Assembly: GCA_004292695.1 (NCBI GenBank)
Contig: RDXV01000003.1
Span: forward strand, 1-64,000
Direction: 5' to 3'
From: Nostocales cyanobacterium
Lineage (GTDB): Bacteria > Cyanobacteriota > Cyanobacteriia > Cyanobacteriales > Nostocaceae
Length of the DNA: 64,000 nucleotides
The notes under the pieces are model-generated. The model was given only the letters and a program-made list of their open reading frames with translations, was not told the origin of the DNA and did no database searches. Made by a program: the position numbers and the translations under genes. Within the stretch, counting starts at the first letter, position 1, and the number at the start of each line of letters is the position of its first letter. Positions 1-8,240 of the stretch are shown here, in pieces.

Positions 1-81
1 TCACTTTAGTTGTCCGCGACTACATTGTGGACAATCTTACCAATGCTTATGGTGCTTAATCTACATGAATTAGTTTTTTTG

Positions 82-741
82 TCAATGCGTAACTCCTATA
101 ATAGTAGCTTCTCTTTGGGCTTTGGTACGGGCTTGGGTGAGAAGATGACTGTGGGCGATCGCCACCGATAGTTGTTCCACTACCATTTGCATCGCTTCTA
201 GTTCATATTTTGATATTTCACGACGTTGGGAATGATGGGAAACTAATAAACCCCACAATTGATATTGATGAATAATTGGTGCAACTACGGAAGATTTTAC
301 CCCCATTGCTTTTAAATATTCTATGTGACAAGGGTCTACAGAACGATAATTTATATCTTCATAGATAGTTTCCCCGGTTTTCAAGTCAATTACAGGACTT
401 TGGCCGATTTTCCCCTCATCCACATTCACCACTGAACGCACCCGTGATTTAATAAACATTTCTCGTGCATGGGGTGGTATGTCATCAGCGGGAAAGTTTA
501 AACCCAATAATGAAGGTAGACGATCTTCATGTATAGCTTCAGCAATTACTTGTCCACTACCATCATCATGAAATTGATAAATCATCACTCTGTCAGTTCC
601 CAACAAAAAACGAACTTCTGTGGTGGCGGTACTAATAATTTCGTCTAATTCTAGAGATTGCCTAATACTTTTGGTAATCTGACGTAGTAAAGATTCTTGT
701 GTTGTGCCTTTTTCCAGGTCTAAAGGAGGGGTATATTTCAT
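82..741 (-). CDS. Phytochrome-type GAF (bilin-binding) protein, probably C-terminally truncated
   Basis: A single phytochrome-family GAF domain fills almost the whole 219-residue protein. Visible signatures are FPADDIPPHARE, the equivalent of the phytochrome PxSDIP motif, and DPCHIEYLKAMGV, whose Cys-His pair is the usual cyanobacterial bilin-attachment and pyrrole-contact site, followed by WGLLVSHH. Start: ATG at 741 is preferred over an in-frame TTG four codons upstream. In relatives this domain is followed by a coiled linker and further GAF or histidine-kinase domains; here the linker (QARTKAQREAT) begins and the frame stops eight residues later. I infer a bilin-binding light sensor that has lost its output module, or a stand-alone GAF protein. 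No kinase sequence is visible in the remaining 81 bases. Confidence 0.75.
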   Translation of the reverse strand: MKYTPPLDLEKGTTQESLLRQITKSIRQSLELDEIISTATTEVRFLLGTDRVMIYQFHDDGSGQVIAEAIHEDRLPSLLGLNFPADDIPPHAREMFIKSRVRSVVNVDEGKIGQSPVIDLKTGETIYEDINYRSVDPCHIEYLKAMGVKSSVVAPIIHQYQLWGLLVSHHSQRREISKYELEAMQMVVEQLSVAIAHSHLLTQARTKAQREATIIGVTH

Positions 742-1031
742 TTTTTTATACAATTAACTATTATTTTACTACAGTCTCTTATTATTATTATTAATAATAT
801 TTAAAGATTTATCTCAAAGCTTTGTCTTCAGTAAGACTACGGCTAATCATCTGATGTAGTAATTATTAATTCTCCTGTAATTTTCCAGGAATTTCCCAGT
901 AATTTTCCTCATAGCTACAGTTATGAAGATATTTTTTATTTCCCGATCAGTAAAAATCCCCGAATTTTGGAATAAGTCGAGGATATTTTAGGTAAAACTC
1001 TGATTTTTGGTGATGATGTTGACTGCCAAAA

Positions 1032-3557
1032 TTACACTTCAGCCAAATTTTCCTGTTCTCGTTCGACAAAAGTTTGTACACGCTGACGATAACTCCGCAA
1101 ACTATCATCAGCCCAATCACGATCACTACTATTAGCAAAGAGATGTACTAAAGGTTCACTAGCATCAGGTAAAACCAACACCCAATTATCATCATAGGGT
1201 TGGCAAATTTTCACCCCATCAATTAATTCCAAATTTTGGGCGGGGTGAGTTTCCACTAAATAACGCATTAACGCACCCTTAGCTGTCCAAGGACAACGAA
1301 CAGTATAACTTTTATGAATCACACGTGGTAATTCAGCCCGGACAGTGGTTAGCGATCGCTCTTGAATAGTCAGCATTTCAATTAACTTAGCAATGCAAAA
1401 CATGGAATCAAACCCCGGATGTAGATGGGGGAAAATAAACCCAGTTTCTCCACTACCACCTAAAACCACGTTCGGATTTTTCTGACAAGTTTCCATTAAA
1501 GCTGTCGGGTTAGCTTTAGTTCTAATTACCCTGCCATCATGACGGCGGGCTACCTGTTCCACTGCACTGGAAGCATGAACGGGAACAACCACCGAACCTC
1601 TAGGATTAGAGGTTAACATCATTTCTGCCATCAAAGCCGTTAGCATTTCCCCCCTAATTGGGTAGCCAGACTCATCCACTAAAATTAACTGTTCCCCATT
1701 GGCGGATACTTGCACACCAAAGTTAGCTTTCACCGCTTCCACTACATGACCTAACTGAGTGAGTAAAGCCTCTCTCGTAGTATTATTCATGGAGGCTTTG
1801 TTAACACTGGCATTTAAAACCACTGCATCAGCCCCAAATTTATCTAACATCTGCGGTAAAACTGCCCCGGACACTGCATATACATAATCAATCACCACCT
1901 TAGCCCGACTATTACGCAAAGTCTCTACATTCAATAAATTTTCAAAAGCCTTACAATAACGATCAATCATTTGCGTAGGGTAGACAACATCACCAATTTC
2001 ATGACTTTGCGCTCTCCGCATATCTTCTTTAAAATATGCTCCTTCTATTTTCTTTTCTTGAGCTTTGGTAATGTTAATACCTTTATTGTCCATGAATTCA
2101 ATCAAAATATAATCAGCCCGATCTGGATGTACTCGGACATGAATACCCCCCGCTACCCCCAAGGTGGGAATGACGGTTCTGGTGATGGGAATGGCTGTAG
2201 AGTCAAGATTTTGAACGTCCACACCTACGGACATTAACCCAGCAATTAAGGATCTAGTGACCATTCGTGAGACATTGCGTTGATCACGGGAAACGCTGAC
2301 TTGAGAACCGGGTTTTAATGTTGAACCATAGGCCGCACCTAATTTGACTGCAAATTCTGGACTGATATCAATATTGGCTAACCCCTGTACCCCCCGTTGA
2401 CCAAATAAGTTTCTTTGGGCGGTGTTTCCCCAAATTAAATTAATGTTTAAAACTGCTCCTGATTCTATTTTTTTACTAGGCCAAACTCTGACACTGGGGC
2501 TAATTTGCGCCTCTTCTCCCACTGTGGATAATGAACCAACAACGGCCGCTTCTAAAACATGAGCGCGACGATCTACTCTTGTCCCACGAGAAATTACACA
2601 AGCTGATAATTCGGCTTCATCACCAATTATTGCCCCATTCCAAACTATGGGACGTTTTAAGTTTGCGTCTGCGCCAATGGTGACGTTATCACCGATAATT
2701 GTCCCGTCTTCTATGTGTACTCTCGCCCCAATGCGGCAGTTATCTCCAATAATAGCTGGTGTATGAATTTTGGCACTTGGATCAATGTATGTATTTTTTC
2801 CTATCCATATTCCTGGGGAAACTTCTGGATATGCACATTCTAGTTTGACTTTTTTTGCTAAAGCGTCATATTGTGCTTCTCGGTAAGCATCTAAGTGACC
2901 CACATCACACCAGTATCCTTGGGCAACATAACCATATATGGGTTCATTTCTGGCTAGGAGTAAGGGAAATAAATCTTTGGAAAAGTCAGATTCTGTATTT
3001 TCTGGTAAATAGTGTAAAACTTCTGGTTCTAAAATATATGTTCCTGTATTCACGGTGTCGGAAAAAATTTCACTGGTAGCAGGTTTTTCTAAAAATCTTT
3101 TGATATGTCCATCTTCGTCTGTAATTACTACCCCAAATTCTATGGGGTTGGGAACACGGGTTAATATTAAAGTTGCTTTTGATTTTTTTTGTTTATGAAA
3201 TTCAATGGCCGCTGTTAGATCAAAGTCTGTGACACTATCACCGCTAATTACTAAAAAGGTTTCATCTAAAAGTTCAGCAATGTTTTTGACACAACCCGCT
3301 GTTCCTAATGGTTGATCTTCTTCAATAGCGTAAGTCATCTGTACGCCAAAATCACTCCCATCTTGAAAATAATCTCGCAGTACATCTGGTAAATAATGTA
3401 ATGTGGCAATTACTTCTGTAATGTCATGTTCTCTGAGAAGATTAATAATATGTTCCGCTATGGGTCGGTTTAAGATGGGTACCATCGGTTTTGGTAGATC
3501 GCAAGTTAAAGGACGTAATCTTGTCCCTGAACCACCTGCCATTAATACTGCACGCAT
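1032..3557 (-). CDS. Fused sugar-1-phosphate nucleotidyltransferase / phosphomannomutase-like protein
   Basis: Three modules are visible in 841 residues. Residues 1-235 are a nucleotidyltransferase with [11 protein letters not shown] and the LPKPMVP loop, like GDP-mannose and dTDP-glucose pyrophosphorylases. About 250-370 is a left-handed beta-helix of hexapeptide repeats. About 380-841 is a phosphoglucomutase/phosphomannomutase-like domain. A strong ribosome site (AGGAGG) lies 6 bases before the ATG. The mutase part looks catalytically altered: the TxSHNP phosphoserine loop is replaced by HVRVHPDR (473-480) and the DxDGDR metal loop by SANGEQ (618-623). The architecture is common in cyanobacteria, where it is annotated mannose-1-phosphate guanylyltransferase; the exact nucleotide and sugar cannot be read from sequence. 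Likely role: precursor supply for envelope polysaccharide. Confidence 0.9.
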   Translation of the reverse strand: MRAVLMAGGSGTRLRPLTCDLPKPMVPILNRPIAEHIINLLREHDITEVIATLHYLPDVLRDYFQDGSDFGVQMTYAIEEDQPLGTAGCVKNIAELLDETFLVISGDSVTDFDLTAAIEFHKQKKSKATLILTRVPNPIEFGVVITDEDGHIKRFLEKPATSEIFSDTVNTGTYILEPEVLHYLPENTESDFSKDLFPLLLARNEPIYGYVAQGYWCDVGHLDAYREAQYDALAKKVKLECAYPEVSPGIWIGKNTYIDPSAKIHTPAIIGDNCRIGARVHIEDGTIIGDNVTIGADANLKRPIVWNGAIIGDEAELSACVISRGTRVDRRAHVLEAAVVGSLSTVGEEAQISPSVRVWPSKKIESGAVLNINLIWGNTAQRNLFGQRGVQGLANIDISPEFAVKLGAAYGSTLKPGSQVSVSRDQRNVSRMVTRSLIAGLMSVGVDVQNLDSTAIPITRTVIPTLGVAGGIHVRVHPDRADYILIEFMDNKGINITKAQEKKIEGAYFKEDMRRAQSHEIGDVVYPTQMIDRYCKAFENLLNVETLRNSRAKVVIDYVYAVSGAVLPQMLDKFGADAVVLNASVNKASMNNTTREALLTQLGHVVEAVKANFGVQVSANGEQLILVDESGYPIRGEMLTALMAEMMLTSNPRGSVVVPVHASSAVEQVARRHDGRVIRTKANPTALMETCQKNPNVVLGGSGETGFIFPHLHPGFDSMFCIAKLIEMLTIQERSLTTVRAELPRVIHKSYTVRCPWTAKGALMRYLVETHPAQNLELIDGVKICQPYDDNWVLVLPDASEPLVHLFANSSDRDWADDSLRSYRQRVQTFVEREQENLAEV

Positions 3558-4098
3558 AAATCCTCCTATTTGCAGCCATAGCTACTTTTAGATTAGTCAT
3601 AAAATTTGATTCTTCTTGTTTTAGTTTCATATAAATTTTGACCTTTGAGAAACTTCCACAGGAAATATCTATAGCCATTAAGTAATTTTACTTACTTGAC
3701 TGGGGATTTTTTGATTATGTTCATGGGTTTAAGTGTCATCATATTTTATAGTTGCATAGGACTTGCAATCAAGGAATAGTTTTTGTTAAAAGTTAATTCA
3801 TATTAAAAACAAACTTTAGCGGCTAGGCATTAGTGGGAGGGTTTTGACTTAATTTGATTGTAATTTCTGACTTTTATTTTTCCTGCTGTGACTATTGATA
3901 TTTTGTCATTAATGGGACTAAATATGTTACAACTAGAGAATAACTGAATTCTGAAGTTATTTTATTTTCTGATCAGTTATATCACTTATGATTTGCTGTC
4001 AATCCCTTTTAACTAATGTGTTTTTAATTACTTACTTATTTTAATCACACTTAATTTTAACTAAAATTGTCTGCATTTTACCAAGGGAGTTAATACCG
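3558..4098. other. Gene-free AT-rich spacer
   Basis: This 541-base stretch separates the divergent nucleotidyltransferase gene and the small membrane protein gene. I see no open frame with coding character, no RNA gene and no clear hairpin terminator. It should contain both divergent promoters, but no motif stands out. Confidence 0.5.
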
Positions 4099-4287
4099 AT
4101 GCCAGTAATAATTATTTGTTTAACGGTAGGTTATGTCGTTGGTGCTTGGAAGTTCTGGACTGGTTTTAGCAAAACTCATTTTAAACAAAGTTTGCCTAAT
4201 CGAATTGGTTTTAGTTTACTATGGCCAGTTTTGTTTATTGCTAATTCATCCTATCGTCGTAATTTTAGAAGGGCGCTTAGAGAATAA
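4099..4287 (+). CDS. Small conserved membrane-associated protein (62 aa)
   Basis: A short protein with one hydrophobic N-terminal segment (residues 2-17), a second moderately hydrophobic stretch around 38-48 (FSLLWPVLFIA) and a basic C-terminus (YRRNFRRALRE). AGGGAG precedes the ATG by 9 bases. It resembles short cyanobacterial proteins of unknown function; I do not recognise a named family. Inferred inner or thylakoid membrane location. Confidence 0.6.
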   Translation: MPVIIICLTVGYVVGAWKFWTGFSKTHFKQSLPNRIGFSLLWPVLFIANSSYRRNFRRALRE

Positions 4288-4353
4288 TTCGTAATCTTTC
4301 CTATGGCTACGCCACGCAAGCTATCGGAAACGCTGCGCGAACGTAATTCGTAA
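4286..4353. repeat. Imperfect direct repeat with GC-rich core
   Basis: Two copies of AATTCGTAAT flank a GC-rich core (CTACGCCACGCAAGC ... CGCTGCGCGAACG), clearly unlike the AT-rich surroundings. It resembles small dispersed cyanobacterial palindromic repeats and lies between two convergent genes. No coding potential. Confidence 0.5.
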
Positions 4354-4388
4354 TTTATCATCAATGACAAATTATGAATTACTGTTAA

Positions 4389-4658
4389 TTAAAATACCTG
4401 AATCCACTCTTTGATAGTATACTCTGTCCAAATACCGTTTTGCCAGTATGGATCAGCTTCTACTAACTGACGAACGGTATTTTCGTCTTCTGCTTCGTAA
4501 ATTCCAAAAACTTTGGTAACGTCTTTGGTTGGACCCAAAGTAATTAAAATTCCTGCTTCTTTTTGTTTTGTGAGTCCTTCTAAGTGTGCTTGACGGTGGG
4601 GTTCACGTTTGGTTAGCACGTCTTCACAGTAACTCCCCCACATTACATATTTTGGCAT
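4389..4658 (-). CDS. YciI-like protein
   Basis: An 89-residue protein with the YCII fold pattern: start MPKYVMWG, a central REPHRQAHLEGL segment whose His is the usual conserved polar residue, then GILITLGP and a C-terminal DPYWQNGIWTEYTIKEW segment. Full length for the family. YciI-type proteins are small dimeric ferredoxin-like alpha/beta barrels, some of which cleave or dehalogenate small molecules; the substrate here is unknown. Confidence 0.8.
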   Translation of the reverse strand: MPKYVMWGSYCEDVLTKREPHRQAHLEGLTKQKEAGILITLGPTKDVTKVFGIYEAEDENTVRQLVEADPYWQNGIWTEYTIKEWIQVF

Positions 4659-4798
4659 GGTGTTGTTATTTTTATGATTTGTTAAAGGTTTATTGTATAT
4701 GTATTAGGAATTGTAGTCAATTATGATTAGGAGGAGTTCGGTATAATTTATATTATTAGTCTCTCCTGTATAACTAGAAAATATAGGTTAAAAATTTT

Positions 4799-4954
4799 AT
4801 GATACCGATGATTTCTTTGTTATTTGGTGTTATGGGTCTTGCTATTGGTGCTTTTGCTGCGGGAGGTAAGAATAGACAAGCAGCTAAACATTACAAAAAA
4901 ATTACTAATGAATTAAGTGATAAATATACCAATCTAGAAAATCAATTACAATAA
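4799..4954 (+). CDS. Short membrane-anchored coiled-coil protein (51 aa)
   Basis: A short open frame: Met-Ile-Pro, a hydrophobic glycine-rich segment (SLLFGVMGLAIGAFAAGG), then a charged helical tail (KKITNELSDKYTNLENQLQ) that looks coiled-coil. A second in-frame ATG lies three codons in. It runs in the same direction as the DUF6888 gene 19 bases downstream and could share its transcript. Membrane anchor plus helical tail is visible; function unknown. Confidence 0.5.
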   Translation: MIPMISLLFGVMGLAIGAFAAGGKNRQAAKHYKKITNELSDKYTNLENQLQ

Positions 4955-4973
4955 AAAGGAAGTAATACCTGGA

Positions 4974-5162
4974 ATGCCTACCGATGCTCAACTTAAAAGT
5001 TTGTACCGTGTCACTCATCAACTAACATATTTTATGCTTCAACCCATACATCTAATCTGTATTGATAACAGAAACAAAAACATTTATATTTTAGCTGGAT
5101 ACGATGAAGAAATAGAATTTCAAATTTTACCAAATGGAGATTTATTAGATGAGCCTAACTAA
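4974..5162 (+). CDS. DUF6888-like small protein
   Basis: 62 residues matching the cyanobacterial pattern LYRVTHQLT ... QPIHLICIDNRNKNIYILAG, which I recognise as DUF6888-like. AAAAGGAAG precedes the start. Its last 14 bases overlap the start of the next gene, so the two are probably translationally coupled. Such overlapping small pairs recur in cyanobacterial genomes and resemble toxin-antitoxin gene pairs in arrangement, but no toxin activity can be read from the sequence. Confidence 0.65.
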   Translation: MPTDAQLKSLYRVTHQLTYFMLQPIHLICIDNRNKNIYILAGYDEEIEFQILPNGDLLDEPN

Positions 5163-5364
5163 CTATAATGCCATGTCTGATGCGGAATTAAAGCAATATT
5201 TCCTCAAACATCGTGGAGATAAAATTGCTTTTCAAACATATTTAGACCGAATCAATCAGCGTCCTCAGAGAATTATTGCTGGTTTCAATGATCCTGATTT
5301 TGATGAAAAAGTACAAGCAGCTATTCGTGAAAAGATAGAAAGAAATCGTCCAAATATGCAATAG
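5149..5364 (+). CDS. DUF6887-like small protein
   Basis: 71 residues. The N-terminal half (MSDAELKQYFLKHRGDKIAF) is the DUF6887-like signature; the C-terminal half is charged and helical (DEKVQAAIREKIERN). The start overlaps the 3' end of the DUF6888-like gene by 14 bases in another frame, which argues for coupled expression and a physical partnership. Function unknown. Confidence 0.65.
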   Translation: MSLTNYNAMSDAELKQYFLKHRGDKIAFQTYLDRINQRPQRIIAGFNDPDFDEKVQAAIREKIERNRPNMQ

Positions 5365-5436
5365 GAATATTCTACTATTGCCAAAAAATTAGATTAAAAT
5401 ATTAACATTGCCTCAGTATTTCAGGAGAAAAATATC

Positions 5437-5976
5437 ATGTCTTTAACCATTAAAGAACTAGAAGAAATACAGTTAGCATATCCAGATTATCGTACAGAAT
5501 TAGTAGATGGGAGCATCATTATTATGAGTCCTTCAGGTTATGAACCAGAAGAAGTAGGTACAGAGTTTGCATCTTTGTTAAGAAACTGGGTTAGACCTCG
5601 TAAATTAGGCCGTGTAGTGGGTTCTAGTGCGGGTTTTAAATTACCAAATTCTGATTTACGAGCGCCGGATGTTTCCTTTGTGCGTGCGGAAAGATTGAAA
5701 ATATCAACAGAAGATTATGCGGAATTAGTTCCTGACTTGGTGGTGGAAGTAAAATCTAAAACTGATTCTATAGATAAACTGAGAGAGAAGATTCAAGAAT
5801 TTATGAGTTTAGGTTCACAGGTGGGAATTTTAATTAATCCTAAAACTAGAATTTTAGAAGTTTCTCAAAATGGGGAAACAGTGATTTTTAAAGATGGTGA
5901 TATTTTAACACTTCCTGATTTATTACCTGGTTTTGAGGTGGTAATTTCGGAAATTTGGCCGCCAGTTTTTGAGTAG
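5437..5976 (+). CDS. Uma2 family (DUF820) PD-(D/E)XK nuclease-like protein
   Basis: 179 residues of the Uma2/DUF820 fold, a restriction-endonuclease-like domain greatly expanded in cyanobacteria. Visible core: YRTELVDGSIIIMSPSG with the early acidic residues, LRAPDVSF carrying the catalytic-type Asp, and LVPDLVVEVKSKTDS, the E-x-K strand. AGGAG stands 7 bases before the ATG. One of four Uma2 genes in this window (others near 18.7, 48.2 and 54.5 kb). The cellular role of the family is not established. Confidence 0.85.
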   Translation: MSLTIKELEEIQLAYPDYRTELVDGSIIIMSPSGYEPEEVGTEFASLLRNWVRPRKLGRVVGSSAGFKLPNSDLRAPDVSFVRAERLKISTEDYAELVPDLVVEVKSKTDSIDKLREKIQEFMSLGSQVGILINPKTRILEVSQNGETVIFKDGDILTLPDLLPGFEVVISEIWPPVFE

Positions 5977-6101
5977 TTTTGATAATGGAAGGATAACCAT
6001 TACCTAAACTCGACTACCAAAAATTATGACAAAGCTGCTTTAGAATCAGTATTCTTGACGTGAATACAGAAATTATGACAACTTGTGCAGTAGTCAAAGT
6101 T

Positions 6102-7595
6102 TCAGAAGTTCGTGAGTAATCTGGTTTTTCTCAGAATCAATCTTAATACACTCTCCTCCTCAGCAATAATATCCGCAACCACTTCCATTCCTGGTTGCAG
6201 AGGATATTGTTGTAAATCTTTTTGCAAGAATAGCTTTTCTGGTTCAATTGTCACCTCATAATAACCTGCTGCTGTGATATTATCTTGAGGTAAAATTGCA
6301 TCTGCGGTAATAGACCTAACAGCACCTGTTAAAATACCATAATCTGGATAAGGATAGGTAGAAAATCGCATTTTTACCTTTCCTTTTTGGCAGTTTACCA
6401 CTTCTTGAGCATCACAAACAAAAACTTTACTAATATCAGCAGCAGCAACCCGCGCTTTAATTACTAATGGGGTATGACTCGGAGCAATTTGGGCGATCGC
6501 ACTACCAGAATTTACTACTTGTCCAGGATTTCGCAAATCTAATTTTAAAATATTACCTGTTGCCGTTGCACGAATTACAGTTTTTTGGATTTGTGTTAAA
6601 ACTTGTTTGAGTTCTTTTTGGGTATTATTTATCTGATCTTGAATTTCTATTTGACGTTGAACTAAACTTTCTTTCTCCTGCTGTAACCGAGCTAAATTAG
6701 TTTTACCATTAGCACGTTCAGTAGCTACTTTTTCTTCAGCAATAGAAATTACTGCATTACTAGGATTTAAAAATGCAGCAGACTTTTGACTTCTAGCAAT
6801 AGCAGATGTTACAGCTTCCTGTTTTTGCTGAACCACTTTTTTTTGACTTGCTAATATAGCTTTTTGAGATTCTACAACCTGTGCTTGTTGTGTTGCTGCT
6901 AGTTGTACTTCTTCTAATTGATTTTGAGAAATTGAACCAGATTTGGCTATATCTTCATAGCGTAATCGTTTAACTATTGCAGATTTTAGTCCCGCTTCTG
7001 CACTTTCTAAATTAGCCTGAATTGACTGCAATACAGATTTTTCTTTGAGTAGTTCATTTTGGGCAATTTTGATATTAGCTTTTGCTTCTTCCCATTCACT
7101 ACTAACAGCTATTTTATTATCTTGATAATCTCTTTGTGTACGCTCAAGTTCAGCTAAAGCAGATATAACAAGGCGTTGATGTCTTTCTGTTTCTGTATTT
7201 ATTTGCCTATCTAAAGCCTGAATTTGAGCTTCTAATTGCTCCATTTGTAATTGAGATTTTTGCATATTTACTTGCAGTTGTTGTTTTTGGTTTTGTAATT
7301 GGGTATCATCAATTATTGCTAGAACATCCCCTTTTTTGACTATTTGATTTTCTTGAACAGAGATTTTTTTAACAGTTCCTTCTATGGCAGGTTGCACTAT
7401 CCGCACTTCACCTATGGGACGTACAATAGCAGATGCTTTTACAGTTTGCTGATATTTAGTAAAGGCTGAAATAGTTACAGCCGCACCAACAACACCTACT
7501 AAAAATAGTCCTCCTAATCTTGTAAAAATACTGATATTAGGTAAGTATTCATCGGATTTTGCTGTTGGTAAAAAAGTGGGAATTGTTTGATTCAT
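6102..7595 (-). CDS. HlyD-family membrane fusion protein of the lanthipeptide exporter
   Basis: 497 residues. One transmembrane segment near the N-terminus (LGGLFLVGVVGAAVTISAF), a lipoyl/biotinyl-like half motif (VKKISVQENQIVKKGDVLA), a long Gln/Glu-rich coiled coil (about 95-330), then the second half motif and the beta-barrel domain (ATGNILKLDLRNPGQVVNSG onward). This is the periplasmic adaptor of type I or peptide exporters. It is the last gene of the lanthipeptide cluster, 235 bases after the precursor gene on the same strand, and would link the C39-ABC exporter to an outer-membrane channel. No TolC is present in the window. Confidence 0.9.
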   Translation of the reverse strand: MNQTIPTFLPTAKSDEYLPNISIFTRLGGLFLVGVVGAAVTISAFTKYQQTVKASAIVRPIGEVRIVQPAIEGTVKKISVQENQIVKKGDVLAIIDDTQLQNQKQQLQVNMQKSQLQMEQLEAQIQALDRQINTETERHQRLVISALAELERTQRDYQDNKIAVSSEWEEAKANIKIAQNELLKEKSVLQSIQANLESAEAGLKSAIVKRLRYEDIAKSGSISQNQLEEVQLAATQQAQVVESQKAILASQKKVVQQKQEAVTSAIARSQKSAAFLNPSNAVISIAEEKVATERANGKTNLARLQQEKESLVQRQIEIQDQINNTQKELKQVLTQIQKTVIRATATGNILKLDLRNPGQVVNSGSAIAQIAPSHTPLVIKARVAAADISKVFVCDAQEVVNCQKGKVKMRFSTYPYPDYGILTGAVRSITADAILPQDNITAAGYYEVTIEPEKLFLQKDLQQYPLQPGMEVVADIIAEEESVLRLILRKTRLLTNF

Positions 7596-7830
7596 TTGTA
7601 ATATATAAGGGATGTTTTATTTTACGCATAAATGCAGAAAAAATAAATTATTAACTAATTTTAATTATTGGTAACACTTACTTTAATTCAGGATATTCAA
7701 CTATTTTTATATCACTACCAATTTACAGAAATAGTGATTAGTTGTAAATCAAATCTCCAATTCTGGAAAATGGTATAACCTATTGCTCCTATAGTTGACA
7801 AAAAAGTTGAATACCCTGAAATATCCCTAA

Positions 7831-8055
7831 TTAGATACTGATTTCTTCAAAACCAATGGGTTTTTTACAAGACCAAATAGGTGTGTGGAAAGGGTCTCCA
7901 CAGGTTGTACAACCACCGGAAACAGAAGACATATCTTCATCATCGAGTTCCACTAAACCGGCGGGGTTTACAGGTAATTGTTCCCGTTGTTCCGCACTCA
8001 AACTATGACGATATTCCTCGTCTTTCCAAGCACGAACGATATCTACATTAGACAT
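7831..8055 (-). CDS. Lanthipeptide precursor, mersacidin/lichenicidin-type leader
   Basis: 74 residues. The leader (SNVDIVRAWKDEEYR, PVNPAG, ELDDEDMSSVSGG) matches the mersacidin/lichenicidin-type class II lantibiotic leader, ending in a double glycine at 47-48. Predicted core: residues 49-74, 26 aa, with Cys at 49, 52 and 63, Thr at 50, 51 and 58, and Ser at 62 and 73. Thr58 and Cys63 are well spaced for a (methyl)lanthionine ring; Cys49 at the very first core position is unusual. The core also has a His and several acidic residues. It lies between the ABC exporter and HlyD genes with its own upstream Fur-like site. No second precursor was found. Confidence 0.85.
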   Translation of the reverse strand: MSNVDIVRAWKDEEYRHSLSAEQREQLPVNPAGLVELDDEDMSSVSGGCTTCGDPFHTPIWSCKKPIGFEEISI

Positions 8056-8156
8056 ATTTACCTCACTAAAAAACTCTACATCTTAACTAGGAAATAGTTA
8101 ATATTTCCCACAAGTTGCATTGGTTAAAGTATGATTGTTGACTTTGTGAGCAACTT

Positions 8157-8175
8157 TAAAATAATAATCATTCTC
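8157..8175. promoter_or_regulatory. Putative Fur box upstream of the lanthipeptide precursor
   Basis: The 19-mer TAAAATAATAATCATTCTC matches the classical Fur consensus GATAATGATAATCATTATC at 15 of 19 positions. It sits about 100 bases upstream of the precursor ATG (8055, minus strand). With the stronger box at 13806 it suggests two iron-controlled promoters in this cluster. Match counted by eye; no binding data. Confidence 0.5.
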
Positions 8176-8240
8176 ATTTTAAAAGTCAAGTGTTAAACCG
8201 TATAATTTCGTAATCGTGAAATTCCTCTGTTTTTGTGACT

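Noticed and set aside
1-59. Possible 3' end of a plus-strand gene (codons reading ...VVRDYIVDNLTNAYGA then TAA at 57-59)
   Set aside because: Only 19 codons are visible and I recognise no family; too short to support as a feature.
947-1138. 63-codon minus-strand open frame near the 3' end of the sugar-nucleotidyltransferase gene
   Set aside because: It overlaps the real gene in another frame and runs into AT-rich spacer; no domain or ribosome site.
7596-7830. A second lanthipeptide precursor next to the first
   Set aside because: No frame with a GG leader or Cys-rich core on either strand here or in 8056-8240 or 10386-10573.
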